Positions 25,437-37,385 of a stretch of 64,000 nucleotides of DNA are shown here, one piece after another. Each line of letters opens with the position of its first letter. The first letter of the stretch is position 1. This DNA comes from Atrichornis clamosus (lineage: Eukaryota > Chordata > Aves > Passeriformes > Menuridae): contig WBMZ01011683.1 of the NCBI GenBank assembly GCA_013400975.1, positions 124,001-188,000 on the forward strand, given 5' to 3'. The notes below the pieces were generated by a model. The model made no database searches and was not told the origin of the DNA. It worked only from the letters and a program-made list of their open reading frames with translations. The translations under genes were made by a program, and so were the position numbers.

Positions 25437-25784
25437 AAGCATTTGCTTATTCCACAAACAGGACTCAGAGGCTTTCTGAGATCACATCTTTTGAATATAT
25501 TTTGTAATTCAGTCATTTGTTAAGTACATTCCCTTCACCCTTCTATCTTTCAATCCATTCCATTTTAATTTGTGCTTGGCAGGAACAACTTTTCAAAACA
25601 GTGAAATGCTTGAGCCCAGTCTTATCTTTAGGGCTCCTTACCTTGAGAACTGTGGAACTGCTTATCGCCATTGTAAAGTACAACTGTATGAGAAAAATTC
25701 TTTATTTCATAAGGGTTGAACTTTTCCATTTCTATGAAATTATGCATTCTTTTAGGAAGAGAAACTTCATGCTCAACTCTTACT

Positions 25785-26180
25785 ATGATTCTATGCCTCT
25801 GGTTAGAAAATTTCTCTGGAGGTCATCTGTTCCAACTCTCCATCCCTTTAACATCCCTGACAGGGGTCTTCCTAGCCTGTTCCCAAGTTCACAGTTTATG
25901 CAGATTCTCACCACTTTCATTATCAGTCTTTTTCAGTGATTTTCTATTTTTAAAGTCAGAAAGTTTTCCTAATGTCACTTAAGGCTCTTATGCTGCAATT
26001 TCAGTTCATGTCTTCTTGACCCGTCCTCCACACAGATAGAAAGCAGACTGTTCTTTTTTATTTTGCAGGAGCCTTTTACATATTTCAGAAGTGTTATCAT
26101 CTTTCTTTTCTGTCTCCCTGTCTAGACTAAACAACTACAGTTCTTTCAAACTTTCTTCACAGGTCATGTGAGTAGGGTTC
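25785..26180 (-). mobile_element. Old CR1 LINE fragment
   Basis: Diverged CR1 in minus orientation. Landmarks on the plus strand are 'ctctggaggtcatctgttcc' near 25816, 'aggagccttttacatatttc' near 26070 and 'actaaacaactacagttctt' near 26127, ending near 'tcacaggtcatg'. The 140-codon plus frame at 25517-25939 overlaps it and is a chance frame on the non-coding strand. Confidence 0.75.
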
Positions 26181-26789
26181 TATATTGTTCCTGATAATTT
26201 ATGACATGGGGTCTGTCTACCCACCTCTTTCCTGTAGTTTGATGTCTGTAAAAGACCTAACTGAAGCTGTAGTAGCAGTAGAAGCAGGAAAATATTGCTA
26301 CCTGTCTTTCAGGTTGGTTGATGCATTTCACTGTGCTGTTTAATGCACGTAAAACTACAAAATATGTTTGATGCATGCTTAGTTAATGTTCCTCAGCTCC
26401 ATTTTTACAGTAAGGTAGTGAGTTGGATTAAGAAACATTCTAATCAAAAGGCAGAGTCTAGCATTTATGTGTATTGATTTTTTTCCTTCCCAAGTAATTG
26501 TTCCCAATTGACAAAATTGTTTTGATTTTGGAGTCAGCTTCCAAAATTATATGCTATAATATAATTTAATAAATCCCATTTCTGCTTCCATTGTCTAAAT
26601 TGTAGCATATTAGATAGTACTAGATCTCTGTACGAGCACATCCTTCTATTTTACACTTTTAACTGTCTCTGCTTTCTAGATATGGTTTCCTATCACAGTC
26701 TAGAGCAAGTTTATTCAAATACCATCCTGTGGCACAAATTCAGCTATGATCTATTTATTTCTGACAAATCTCTTGGGTCTTAGAAACAT
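26181..26789. other. Single-copy DNA between CR1 copies
   Basis: AT-rich sequence with no recognised repeat or exon. Confidence 0.5.
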
Positions 26790-27257
26790 GGGAACACAAG
26801 ATCATAATATTGAGGTTGAAAGGGAATTTGGGAGGTCATTTAGCTTGATCAAAGCAGAGTGAACAGTGAAGGTAGTCCTGATTGCTTGGTTTCCACTGTC
26901 CATTTGAGTCTGAAAAACTTCCAAACACAAGGATCCCAGTGCCTCTATGGGCATCCTGTTCCAGTGCTTAATTACCTCTATAGACCAGATTCCTTTCCTT
27001 ATAACCCCTCGAACTTGTCTTGTTTATTTATTACAAGTTTATGTATTGCCTTGTTTATTTATTACAAGTGTATATTCTTCTCCCTCTGTCCATGCTGTCA
27101 AGGAATTTCTCTCTGTCTTCTTGGTAGCCTCTTCTTATGTATTAGAAAGCTGCACAAGCCTCATTTCCTCATAGATTACATGCTCCATTCTCAACCATTT
27201 TGGTGACCTTCTGCTGGTCTTTGGACTCTGCTGCACTCATTCAACTTTGTTTTAGGA
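26790..27257 (-). mobile_element. Older CR1 LINE, 3' segment (interrupted)
   Basis: A diverged minus-strand CR1 3' segment. It begins near 'ttgaggttgaaagggaattt' and runs to 'aaccattttggtgaccttct' near 27196. It stops where a younger CR1 begins at 27258, and the matching continuation of the older copy resumes at about 27700. Together these form one older element split by an insertion. A 20-bp unit (cttgtttatttattacaagt) occurs twice inside it, at 27019-27038 and 27050-27069. Confidence 0.8.
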
Positions 27258-27699
27258 CCATAGAATCATAGAATATCCAGCATTAGAAAGGACCCACAAG
27301 AAGCATTGAAATTCGGCCCTGGCCCTGCACAGGGCCATGCCAAGAATCACAACATGTACCTGAAGGAGTTGTCCAAATGCTTCCTGAACTCTGTCAGGCT
27401 TGGTGCTGTGACCACTTCCCGTGGGAGACTGTTCCCATGCCCCTCCACCTTTTGGGTGAAGAAATTTATTCTAATGCCTAAACCTCCCTTGACATAGCTT
27501 TATGCCATGCAGGTCCTATCACTGGTCACCAGAGAGAAGAAATCTGTGCCTGCTCCTTTGTTTTCCCTTGTGAGGAAGATGTAGACCATGATGAGGTCTC
27601 CCCTCAGTCTCCTCCAGGCTGCACAAACCAAGTGACCTCAGCCATTGCTCGTATGGCTCCCCCTCTAGACCCCTCACCATCTTCTTTATAAACATGTGT
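27258..27699 (-). mobile_element. Younger CR1 inserted inside an older CR1
   Basis: Starts with the minus-strand 3' signature 'catagaatcatagaat' at 27259 and continues through 'ggccctgcacagggccatgc' near 27319, 'cttggtgctgtgaccacttc' near 27399 and 'gatgaggtctcccctcagtc' near 27590. It ends near 27670-27710, where sequence typical of a different, older CR1 resumes. It is less diverged than its host element. It covers only the 3' end, as usual for CR1. Confidence 0.85.
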
Positions 27700-28445
27700 T
27701 GTACCAAGGTCCTGAAAAATGATGACAAGATTCCTGATGGAGTCTACTGATTGCTGAGAAAAGGGCAATAATCACTTCCCCTTGATCTACTGGCTATGCT
27801 CTTTTTGTTAAAGCTCAGTATGCAATGAGCTTTTCTGCCAGGGCACAGAGATGACATGTATTTGGCCTCCTTCCCACCATGTCCTTTCCAGCAGAAGTGT
27901 TTTCTAACAGTCAGTCCCTGGCCTATACTGCGGCAGGGGGTGAATGTGCCTCAAGCGCAGAGCTTTGCAGTTGTCATTGCTGGATTTCATAAGGATCTTG
28001 TTATCCCACTCCTCTAGCCTTTTGAGACGCCTCTCAACTGCAACCCTCTCCTTGAGCGTATCAACTACACACCCCAACTCAAAGTTACCTACAAACTTGA
28101 TGAAGACACACTTCATCTAGTCCCAGGTCATTGATAAAGATAGTAAGCATGAAAAATTCCCTGTTTAGCCTCTGAGGAACTCTACCTATAACCAGTCTCC
28201 AGGGAGATTATGAACCACTACCTTTTGAGGATGATGGTACATCCAATTTTTCACTTACCTAGTAGTCCATTCATCTGGGCCAAAACACACTGGCAAAGAC
28301 ACTGTGGCATATGAGATTCAAAGCCTTGCTAAATTAAAAGTAAGCACTCTCTACCACATCAACAGATCTAGCAAACGCATCACAGATGTAAATCAGGTTT
28401 ATCAAGCATAGGTTACCTTTGGTAAATACATATTTGTTATTCCAA
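27700..28445 (-). mobile_element. Older CR1 LINE, continuation after the insertion
   Basis: Resumes with a stretch equivalent to 'gtcctgaaaa', then 'gggcaataatcacttcccct' near 27765, 'ctactggctatgctcttttt' near 27787, a segment near 27890 ending 'cagtcagtccctgg', and 'tctaccacatcaacagatct' near 28350. This order is the ORF2-ward continuation of the segment at 26790-27257. The reading frame is broken throughout. Confidence 0.78.
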
Positions 28446-30123
28446 GTGTTTCTAAGGGAACTTGCTCCTGGGGACCAGAGGGAGACTGGCTGACCTGTAA
28501 ATCCCTTCTTGTTTTTCAGAAAGTGACTTTGACATTTTATTTTCTCCACTTCTATTATATTATTTCTGAAAACAAAAATACCCGGAGAAATCTGTGAAAA
28601 ATCAACACTTTATTCAGGATCTGGGGTCTGGGGGGAAGCTGAAATTTTACAGTGGCATAAAAAAATTTCTGTTGGCATAGAAAAATTTTGGCTTGCTCTA
28701 GATTCCTTTCCTAACACTTTATTTACTTTTCTTGACTGTCATTGAATTAAAGTATTACTATAGCTATCTGTGCAATCCCAAGGACACGTTCCACTGCGTT
28801 AACAGGCTGCTCTGATTCCATCTATGAAAATCTGATTGTTTTTGATACTGTGCTTTGATTTACACTTATCTTCACTGACTTCTGTTTGCCATTGGTGTCT
28901 CAGGTATTTGATTGTGTGAGACTTCTCCCGTCCTCACAGCTGATTTTCATTTTTTCCAGATAACTTTGTTCACTGTGTATTTGACAACTCACTATCAATC
29001 TTTCTGCATCTTCTGTTAAGTTTTCTTTGGTCTAAACAAAGATTTCACTAAGATTCCATTCATAAATAACCTATGCTTCAAAGACTGATCTTCAATATTT
29101 TAATTTTTTCCTATTTTTTAAACAGGTCTTCATTTGTATGAGGACCTTCTGTGGTCTCACTCTTATAGAGCAGAACTGATCAAAATATTTTGAATGGAAA
29201 GCAGAGAATATTGTGCATGTGGGAAAAAAAAACCCCACACAATTTAGTTATACAATATAATTAACCCACTTGGAGTTAGACACAGTTATAAGGTTTATAG
29301 AAACTGTTTCATAAGAAATGTGTTTGGATTGTGATAGGTATAAATGTTCAGATTGCTAGATTTAAATTTTGTTTAGACAGAGGACAAGTTTATGTTTCTG
29401 AAAGGTTATCTGATGGTACAATTTCCTGCAGATTTTCAAAGCTAATGCAACTCCACTGTTGCCCAAAATGCTAAATTGAGTCTCTAATATGACATTGGAT
29501 GCATTCTGATTTAGAGGTTAAAACATTATCTACTGAATCAATAACATCATCCTTTTATTATAAGTACATGGTGAAGTAAATAGAAGTTTTTTTTTATTGA
29601 TTTCAATTGGATTTCACTTCTAAATAGTTCTTAGCATCTTCTTAGCAGTATAACAAAAGCAATTGCTGATCTTGCTTACCAAGCTAGATATGATGAGATT
29701 TCAGTACAAGGTGTATATTCAGTACTTCAAATTTAAATTCAGTCACTGGATGTAGGAAGAATAGTTTTGCATTGTCAAATGTGAGTAGGCAAAAAAATGA
29801 GTGAAGCAAATTGTAATATAGAGCATAATGGTGATTTTACTTTCTCTCCTTGCCTTTCATTGTACCTTAATCTTGAGATAATTTTTTACAATCATTTGGC
29901 AATAAATCACAGAGACTAGATAGTGATAATAAATTTTCTGACATTTGCTTAATGTTGGTGTCTCTTAACTATGGATATTGTTACAATTTCATTTTCAGTA
30001 CTAGATCTGAGGATTTTAATAGGAAAATCTTCAGCAACTTGCAAGCTACACAAGGAAACACACTGATTTGCTTTTGCAGTGAAGGTTTGGAGTCAATGAG
30101 GGAGGATGGATAACTGAAACTGA
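28446..30123. other. AT-rich single-copy DNA, no gene seen
   Basis: No exon or repeat family recognised. The 153-codon minus frame that starts at 30442 extends out of the CR1 at 30124 into this region and is not a gene. Confidence 0.55.
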
Positions 30124-30842
30124 TCATAGAATCATAGAATGGTTTGGGTTGGAAGGGACCATAAATATTACCTAATTTCAACACCCTGCCATGGGCAGGG
30201 ACACCTTCCACTAGACCAGGTTGCTCAGAGCCCCATCCAACCTGGCCTTGAACACTTCCAGGGATGTGAGCAACCACAGCTTCTCCAAGCAGCCTGTTCC
30301 AGTGTCTAACCATGCTCACAGTAAAGAATTTCCTAATATCTACTTTCAATCTGGCCTCTTTCAGTTTGAAGTAGTTCCCCCTTGTCCTACCACTACATGC
30401 TCTTGTAAATAGACTTTCTCCATCTTTCTTCAAAGAATCCATATTCTCTTAACCTTTCTTCATAGCAGAGGTGCTCCATCCCTCTAATAATTTTGGTGGC
30501 CCTCCTCTGGACTCCCTCCAACAGGTTGAAGACTTTCCTGTGCTGAGGACACCAGAGCTGGTTCCAGCACTCCAGGTGGGGTCTCACAAGAGCAGAGCAG
30601 AGGGGTACAATCCCCTCCCTCACCCTGCTGGCCACGCTGCTTTGGAGGCAGTCCAGGATACAAGTGGCCTTCTGGGCTGCAAGTGCACATCGCTCATGTC
30701 CAGCCTTTCATTCAGCAACACCTCCAAGTCTTTCTTGGCAGGGCTGCCCTCGAGCCTTTCTCCACTCAAACTGCATTTGTGCTTGGGATTGCCCCGACCC
30801 ACTTGCAGGACCATGCACTTGGCCTTGTTGAGCTTTGTGAAT
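30124..30842 (-). mobile_element. CR1 LINE, 3' third, relatively young
   Basis: A clear minus-strand CR1 of about 720 bp. It starts with the terminal 'catagaatcatagaatgg' and 'tttgggttggaagggacc', and includes 'ctccaggtggggtctcacaa' near 30570 and 'cttggccttgttgagctttg' near 30818, where it is 5' truncated. Among the CR1 copies here this is the least diverged by eye. It holds ORF2 C-terminal sequence in several frames. Confidence 0.95.
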
Positions 30843-30850
30843 AATAAGTA
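30393..30850 (-). pseudogene. CR1 ORF2 remnant, frame-broken
   Basis: Minus-strand frames at 30620-30859 (with [16 protein letters not shown] and [14 protein letters not shown]) and at 30393-30635 (with IVPLCSALVRPHLECWNQLW and EGVQRRATKIIRGMEHL) read in order as the region after the reverse-transcriptase catalytic domain of CR1 ORF2. They lie in different frames, so at least one frameshift separates them. The catalytic domain is missing. Confidence 0.9.
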
Positions 30851-31224
30851 ATTTGTCACCAGTTTGTACCTCAGAGAATGGTGTCATGACTGATGATGAT
30901 CATTCTTGGACAGTGGCTTTGAGCACCTCTGTGTTGCTTGTGAACATGACAGATGTTGATTATTTATTTGTGAGAGATCTATTGTACTTATCAGGAACTA
31001 AAGAGTATTTCTCTGAATATTTTGGTAAGCATTTTATGTGAAATTCTTGTATCTCATTCTAAAGTACAAAACTGTTGTGGAAGGTGTCATTGTTTTCTCT
31101 AAGTTTTACCCAATTAGTATAGGTTTACACTGAGATAATTTCTGTGACCTTAGAGAAGTCTTCTCTGGATAATTTGGTACAAAGATTTTCTGGCTTAGTT
31201 TGTTTTATAATTGCAATTAGCAAT

Positions 31225-31350
31225 TTATCAATTAAGGATTAAAAAATATTTTATTATTATAAATTATGATAAATTACCACTATTATTTATAATATTATTT
31301 TATATATTATATATATTATTATTACTGCTATTAAATATTATTTACTCTAG
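31225..31350. repeat. AT-only low-complexity tract
   Basis: Nearly uninterrupted A/T with TTAT, ATAT and TAATATTA units. No regular period. Confidence 0.8.
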
Positions 31351-32894
31351 CATGTTGCAAGACTTTCTTCAATGTTGAGCCTAATTTAGAAGATAAACCT
31401 AAGTTGTTTTATACTTTTTCAAATGAGTTTCTAAAATGTTCTTACAATTAAAGAATTATTGCCTTATCCTCTCTTTCTTTTTTTTTTTACAGAATTTTTC
31501 TGGAGTGTTTTGGTTTGTTTCTAGTTTTACAAAGTGAAAAAAACTTAAAATAGAACTGATGCACTCAAGGGTGAGGAAGGTCTTATTTCTTCAAATTTCC
31601 TTAACTAATGTTTTGCTTATAATATTCCTTTTAAGATTTAATCTTAATTGTGAATGTGACCTTAAAAGTGACCTTAAAATCTGTTTCTTTGCAAGCAGAG
31701 GAGAGGAAGCCAAACTATTACAATATGTATGTACTATCAAAGTACAACAGAGTCTATACAATGGTCTTCTAAAACTCCAGACTTTTTTATTATTTAAAAA
31801 TAATAATGAACAGGACAACTCTGGATGTATATACATACTGGGGAATGACTGAAAAACTGTACAAATGGAAGTAATAAATACAGCCTTTGTATTGCATCTA
31901 AACTATATATATTTTTTCTATTTTTAAGGATATTCATGCTTTGATTAATAAGCTGTTAAATCACTCAATTTTACCAATATAGTTCTCAATTACTAGATAA
32001 ACCCCTCTTCTTGTATTATAGGATGTTAAATAGACCTTTGAAGGCTCTGGAATGATTCCTTGGTTTGTCTATAAAGAAACACATCGGGTATGAGATGCTG
32101 GTGGTTTGTAAGTACTTTAAGACATCCTATGCTGGCACCGCCAGAAACGATGCTTACCTCTCACACTTGCTCTCACTTCTGGACTGTGCAATGAACCACA
32201 CTGGAGAACTGGTGGAGCTGAAAAATAATTATTTCCTTTTGCTGTGGGAGTTTTCATTCAAATCACTTTCGGTACTTGCCACTGTGATGTTATGCTGGCA
32301 CAAGGAAAGATATGGCATGGACAGGACTAGGTAACTTAGAATGTTGCTAACAGCAGTAGCAGTTTGAAAAAGTAAAACTTCAAGTGAATATTCTCCTTTT
32401 TACTGAGTGGTTTCCTTTTTCTCCACTTTCTGCTTTATTTTGCAGCATTAGTTAGCTAACACAGTGCAGTAAAGTTTCCATGGTTGTCCACTCTAAATTA
32501 CTCTTAACATTTTGTATTTGCTTTAAATTAATGATATTTGAATGAAAAGTTATTGGGTGAGGTATTTCGCTGGAATCTGAGGAAACCAAGGACATGTTTC
32601 CAGCCCTGACATAGATGGAGGTGAGGGAAAAGAGTAATGGTGGGGGAAAGAGGCTTTGCAGCTGTGTAATCACAGCTGCATCACAGGATGCAGGAGACAG
32701 CACTGCTGTTGAGCGTGAGTGGCGAACCTGAGTGCCCTGAGCACACCTGCATCTCAGTATGATTAGCACAGTGCTCTTGCTTTTAGAGAATTACACATTT
32801 TGAACTGCCTGAAAGGTAGCTGGTATATATCATGCTGTGGAGGTGACACTGCTTCCCCTGAGTTTAGACTAGGCAACTAACATTTCAATAATTA

Positions 32895-33588
32895 TGTTGC
32901 AAAGACACACAGATGGGAGTGTTTGCTAAAATTTTATTCGCTAGGATCTGGGCCCAGGGTAAGTCTTGCATGGGGAAGCAGATCTCTTGAACGGAAATTA
33001 GTGGCTCTCCAGACCACCAACACCATCTTCAGCTGGATTGCCTGAGACTCCTCGACCCACAGCTCTGCTCAGTCCTTGCAGTCCATCTGGCACTGCTCCT
33101 GTGTGACAATTCCATCATATGCAACCCCCACTGCAATAGATTATTTCAAGCTACAGACACAACATCTCCTAATTCTCTCAACTATCTACAAAAGGCTGCC
33201 CCATTGGAATTATCTACATACAATTTGATCAATTTTGTGGTAGGAACCTCCTGATAATCTCTGAGACAGCACATTTCCCCACCCATGCTGTTAATCAACA
33301 TATTTAAGCACAGAAATTGTTCTAGGCACTGCAGGGTTTCCTGCGGGAAATCTTCAGGGCGATCTGAAATTTCCACTAACTGATCATCTGCACCAATTAG
33401 TCAAATACTTAATTGAAAGGGTGGCTAAAAGTTCGGTCAATCACTGTCTCAAGCCAGTCTATTGTCTAAATTACTCCATTATCTCTTCCATGCAGATGTA
33501 TACATGGGGAGTTTCTGGATCACCCAAGGAGTTAATAACTTGAGTGCACCAGGTGTGCACACAGGCACAGTTACTCAGCTACACCACA
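32895..33588 (-). mobile_element. Possible LTR-like element (uncertain)
   Basis: On the minus strand the segment would start TGTGGTGTAGC and end TTTGCAACA. An AATAAA (plus-strand tttatt at 32936-32941) lies about 41 bp before that end, and 4-bp ATTA matches flank it (32891-32894 and 33589-33592). The 4-bp match has a substantial chance of being accidental, I see no good TATA box, and I recognise no family. A 64-codon minus frame at 33182-33376 is not identifiable. Confidence 0.22.
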
Positions 33589-35516
33589 ATTATAACTATA
33601 GACAAACTAGAATTCCATACTTATTTATATACTTCAATTCTATGCATCTTGGTGCAGTTAAAAGCCAAGCAACATGAAATTGAGTACCTCAGTAAATGTA
33701 GCATTGTCTGAGGAGTAAGACTCTAAGTTATAACCATTTTTTAACAGAAATCATTTTAAGCAAGCCTTTTCTAAATGATATTTTAATGCCTTTAATGGAT
33801 TCAAATTTTCTTCATAGCAAATGTAAAGTCATTAAAAATAAATAGATAGCCACTAACAAATTTAAGGCATGACCTATTTTTATTGTGTAAGTAGGGCCTG
33901 ACTGAACAATGAAGAAAAAGACTTACACATGTGCTTTTTCTTCTCTTTGGAACATTTAATATTGTGCCTACAACCTACCAAGCTGGAGAACAACAAAATC
34001 TCATCAGAGCAAGTTTTACATAAGTGATCTTTCACACTCAATATTAAGGCACCTGATGCTGCTAACTCACAGTAATGTTTAACTTTACAAGTGTTACTCA
34101 TTGAGAACAAGCTCATTGAGTTTGAAAGGCCGCTCTAAAGAGCTAGTTGTGGTCTTCCTTTATTTGAATTTAGCTTTTCACAGATCATGGTAAATGAAAG
34201 CCAAGATGACTGCACACAACTTATGTTGAAGATAACTTCAGCCCCATTTATACCTCCATTCTCCTGTCAGAACAGCTGAGCTCACCAATGGTCACAGCTC
34301 TACACTACAATACCAGCTGATTATAGCTGGGTGCATCCAAGAAGGGAGAAGGGAGGAGTAGTCAAGACAGATATATCTAGGGAAGGTAATTCCCTTGGAC
34401 ATCATTTTGGGACATTGCATCAGGTGATCTCAGTCAATGGGATGTTACGCACAATCTGTAACCGAATGTTAAAAATTTATTTCTATTTTAGTGTCATATT
34501 TTGTGCTCTTATCTTATAAACCATCAGTACCAAAGTTAAACTAAAAAGAAGTAAGAAAGTGAAAACAAGACAAGTCTCCCCACAGCTAAATCTCAGCTGC
34601 TGGACTGCTTTACCCACATCTTAGGAGTTACTACAAATACAGGGTTTGGCACTTGGTGCTCCTAAATCACTTTAGAAACTGTTTTTAACATGTATTTCTA
34701 AAAGAAAAGCATCTTAACTGCGGTGTTGTTAATGCAGGCTTCTTAATCTCAAGACCTTATTCCTCCCTGCAGAATACCAGTAATTTCTACTGACTTTAAA
34801 TAGAGGCAGTTTGTGTCCTGCAGGGAAGAAAAAGACCTTGGGAGCATTAACTAAAAAAGCTTTAACACAGAAAACTGTAACTGAGGTCATTTTAATTCAA
34901 ATACTTTACACTGTGCTGGCCTTAAATGAACTAATTTGAGACCTATGACCTTAACGGAGGGATTTCTCAATTGACAGGCTCTTAGCTGATGCAAAGTTTA
35001 CCTGAGATAGCCTTAGGAGCTCTGTATAAGCACATGACTGTACTACAGTAAATGAGAAATTCTTCTGGCTTTAGTAAAATCAGACATTCATATAGAACTT
35101 CTGTGACCAAAGCTTCAGCTTTTTGGGCTTTAGTAAGTTTTTGAGTGGAAGTAAGAAGGTAATAATGAATTCTGATACTAGTGGATTAAAATATAAAATT
35201 ATAAAACTTTCCTGTGCCATAAAGAAAGTTGTGTAAAATCAATGGCTCTGTTTCTCCTGTTAAATAGAAGAGACCCAGAGACTGACCCTTGCATCCAAGG
35301 CCCCAAAATAGCAGCTAGTATGTGTCCCAAAAATTTGGAGCTAGTACTATCTTTACACAAGATTAGGTTTTCAAATATTTTTAAAAATCCTAATCAAAGC
35401 CAGGGATTCAGTTAACAGGAATAGAAATGATCAGAGTTTACAATCTGAATTTAAGCTTTCCCACATTATTTCCCCTTATCAAATATAAGAGGCAGCCAGA
35501 GTTGTAGGATTTTTGT

Positions 35517-36005
35517 ATGCTGAAGGGGAATTCTGATTCTAAATTATCAGTGCGCCCTTCTCACCCCCACCCCCCTACAAAATCCAAACAGAAAATTCCA
35601 GGAAATAAAACCTTACAAAACAAATCCACCCTTTTTAGTTGGCCCAATTATTACATCTCAGCTGGAAATGAGGTTGCAGCTATGATGGTTGCACCTATGA
35701 TGGTTGCAGGTATCTATTGTGGCGTCTCAGCCAAGGTCTACCAGCTTGATTCCTCATGGCTATTTGGTGTGGTCGACACTGGACAGACAAGTGGGTTTCA
35801 GCTCACTCCTGGGATAGGCTGTACTCTCTGGAGTGAGTGGCACAGGAAAAAGGAAGGAATTACAGCTCTATTGTATCTCTGCCTTCTGGGAGAGTTACCA
35901 AAGCGTTTTCCCTCCTCTCAAAGGCAGCTGAGCATAAAATGTAATCTAGCTATAGTAATTGACTACTACTATTTTAAGAGTTATAAGAGAGAAAGGCACA
36001 AATAA
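35517..36005 (+). other. Longest open frame (162 codons), function not recognised
   Basis: This is the longest open frame in the window. The translation has no domain, signal peptide or family I recognise. It is rich in Lys/Ser at both ends, with a hydrophobic middle (AAMMVAPMMVAGIYCGV). That middle is encoded by a 15-bp tandem duplication (35680-35694 and 35695-35709, differing at one base), which keeps frame simply because 15 is a multiple of three. No splice sites, promoter or polyadenylation signal clearly go with it. It is most likely a chance frame, or a scrap of an unrecognised old repeat. Confidence 0.15.
35680..35709. repeat. 15-bp tandem duplication
   Basis: ctatgatggttgcac followed by ctatgatggttgcag: two abutting 15-bp units with one difference at the last base. 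Confidence 0.9.
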
Positions 36006-37319
36006 GCACAGGAAAAAAACCAAACCATATATAGCAAATATTTCAAAGAACTCATGCAAAATATGTTTTCCCAATATATATACTTGAAACGCTAAGCAGA
36101 CCCACACAGCTCAGGAATCTGTGCATGTGTAATTCTCACTCTATCTTCACATCAAGCATTTGGCATGTAAAGACATGAGCAATTAAAAACATTTGTAGTT
36201 TATCGCATTGTTACAGACACTAAAACAATATAATACTTGGCAATATCTAAACAGAGGATCAGTCTACATGACTCCTGCATCAGGAGCCTTGTAATGGAAT
36301 GCTGTTATATACACTAGTTTAGGACAGAAACAAAACAGAAGTGATATAAAGTTCTGACTTCTCTTCCCATACAAAAATCCAACAACTTTTTTTTATTTCA
36401 ATTTGAGCAAGACTACTGCTCTCAAAGATCTGTGTTAGCTTTTGCTCCAGAGACTAAATTTTTATACTCATGACTGTGCACTCTGGGTTTAATGCAGTCT
36501 GTTGATTTTGGACTGCAGAGTCTGACTACTTCGGGCAGACAGAGGGGTTAGATGTGTGCCTTCAAAGTGCTCTTCACTCACAAAACTTGCTCTGCAGAAA
36601 TAACACCTTGCTGTTGCAGATCTGAAGGTTGTCCTTTGCTGCTACATTATGTCTTCTCAGAAGGATGCACTTATATTTTTCTAATTTTCTAATGTGATGT
36701 ACTAGTTGATTTCTGTTTCTAGTTTAAAATGATACTTTCTTTATGAAAATTTCCTTCTTATAAAGTTTTATACACTTCCACCATACATGAATATCGTGAT
36801 TTTATATTAATAATGATTTGCTCTTAAGAAAAATTCTGAATCATGCATACGGATATTACACAGAACTTCAGTTCTCTGAGTTTTGAGAAATAATTTGTTA
36901 ACCATTGTTTCTCACTTTGTCTCTCAGCTCACATTACTTTCCACCTTAAGGTCTTAACATGTTTAAGGTAATGACCAATATCATATAGAGCTGCTCATGC
37001 CATCTGTTAATTTATAATTTTTTACATAGTTTCTTTATGTACTTGCTGATTTGGGAATATAATGGAAAATGACATTCACTTGCTTAAGGGTATATTTATG
37101 CTGCGGACTTCTGCCGGAACATCCATGTCAGTTGGCATAGATGTGGGGTGATTTGGGACTGATTCAGCAGTAGGAGCAAAAACCTATCATGTAGAATCCT
37201 ATTTTTGTCAGCTCTCTGTGAGAAAGGTATGCTTTGCCCGACGTAATAAAGATACGTGACCACAGTAAGAGATCTTTACTGACATGATGTAACAGTTTAA
37301 CTGTACTTAGAAAGTACAG

Positions 37320-37385
37320 TTGTGGTTTGGATTTGTTTGGTTTTGGTTTGGGGTTTTTGGTTTCGGGTTTTTTTTCCTTTTTTGA
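37320..37385. repeat. GT/T-rich low-complexity tract (TTTGG-type)
   Basis: Irregular tttgg, ttttgg and gggtttt units ending in a T run. Single-copy sequence on both sides. Confidence 0.75.

Noticed and set aside
25517..25939. 140-codon plus-strand frame
   Set aside because: Overlaps a minus-strand old CR1 and has no protein similarity that I can see.
29981..30442. 153-codon minus-strand frame
   Set aside because: The N-terminal part is CR1 ORF2-derived sequence and the rest runs by chance into unique DNA.
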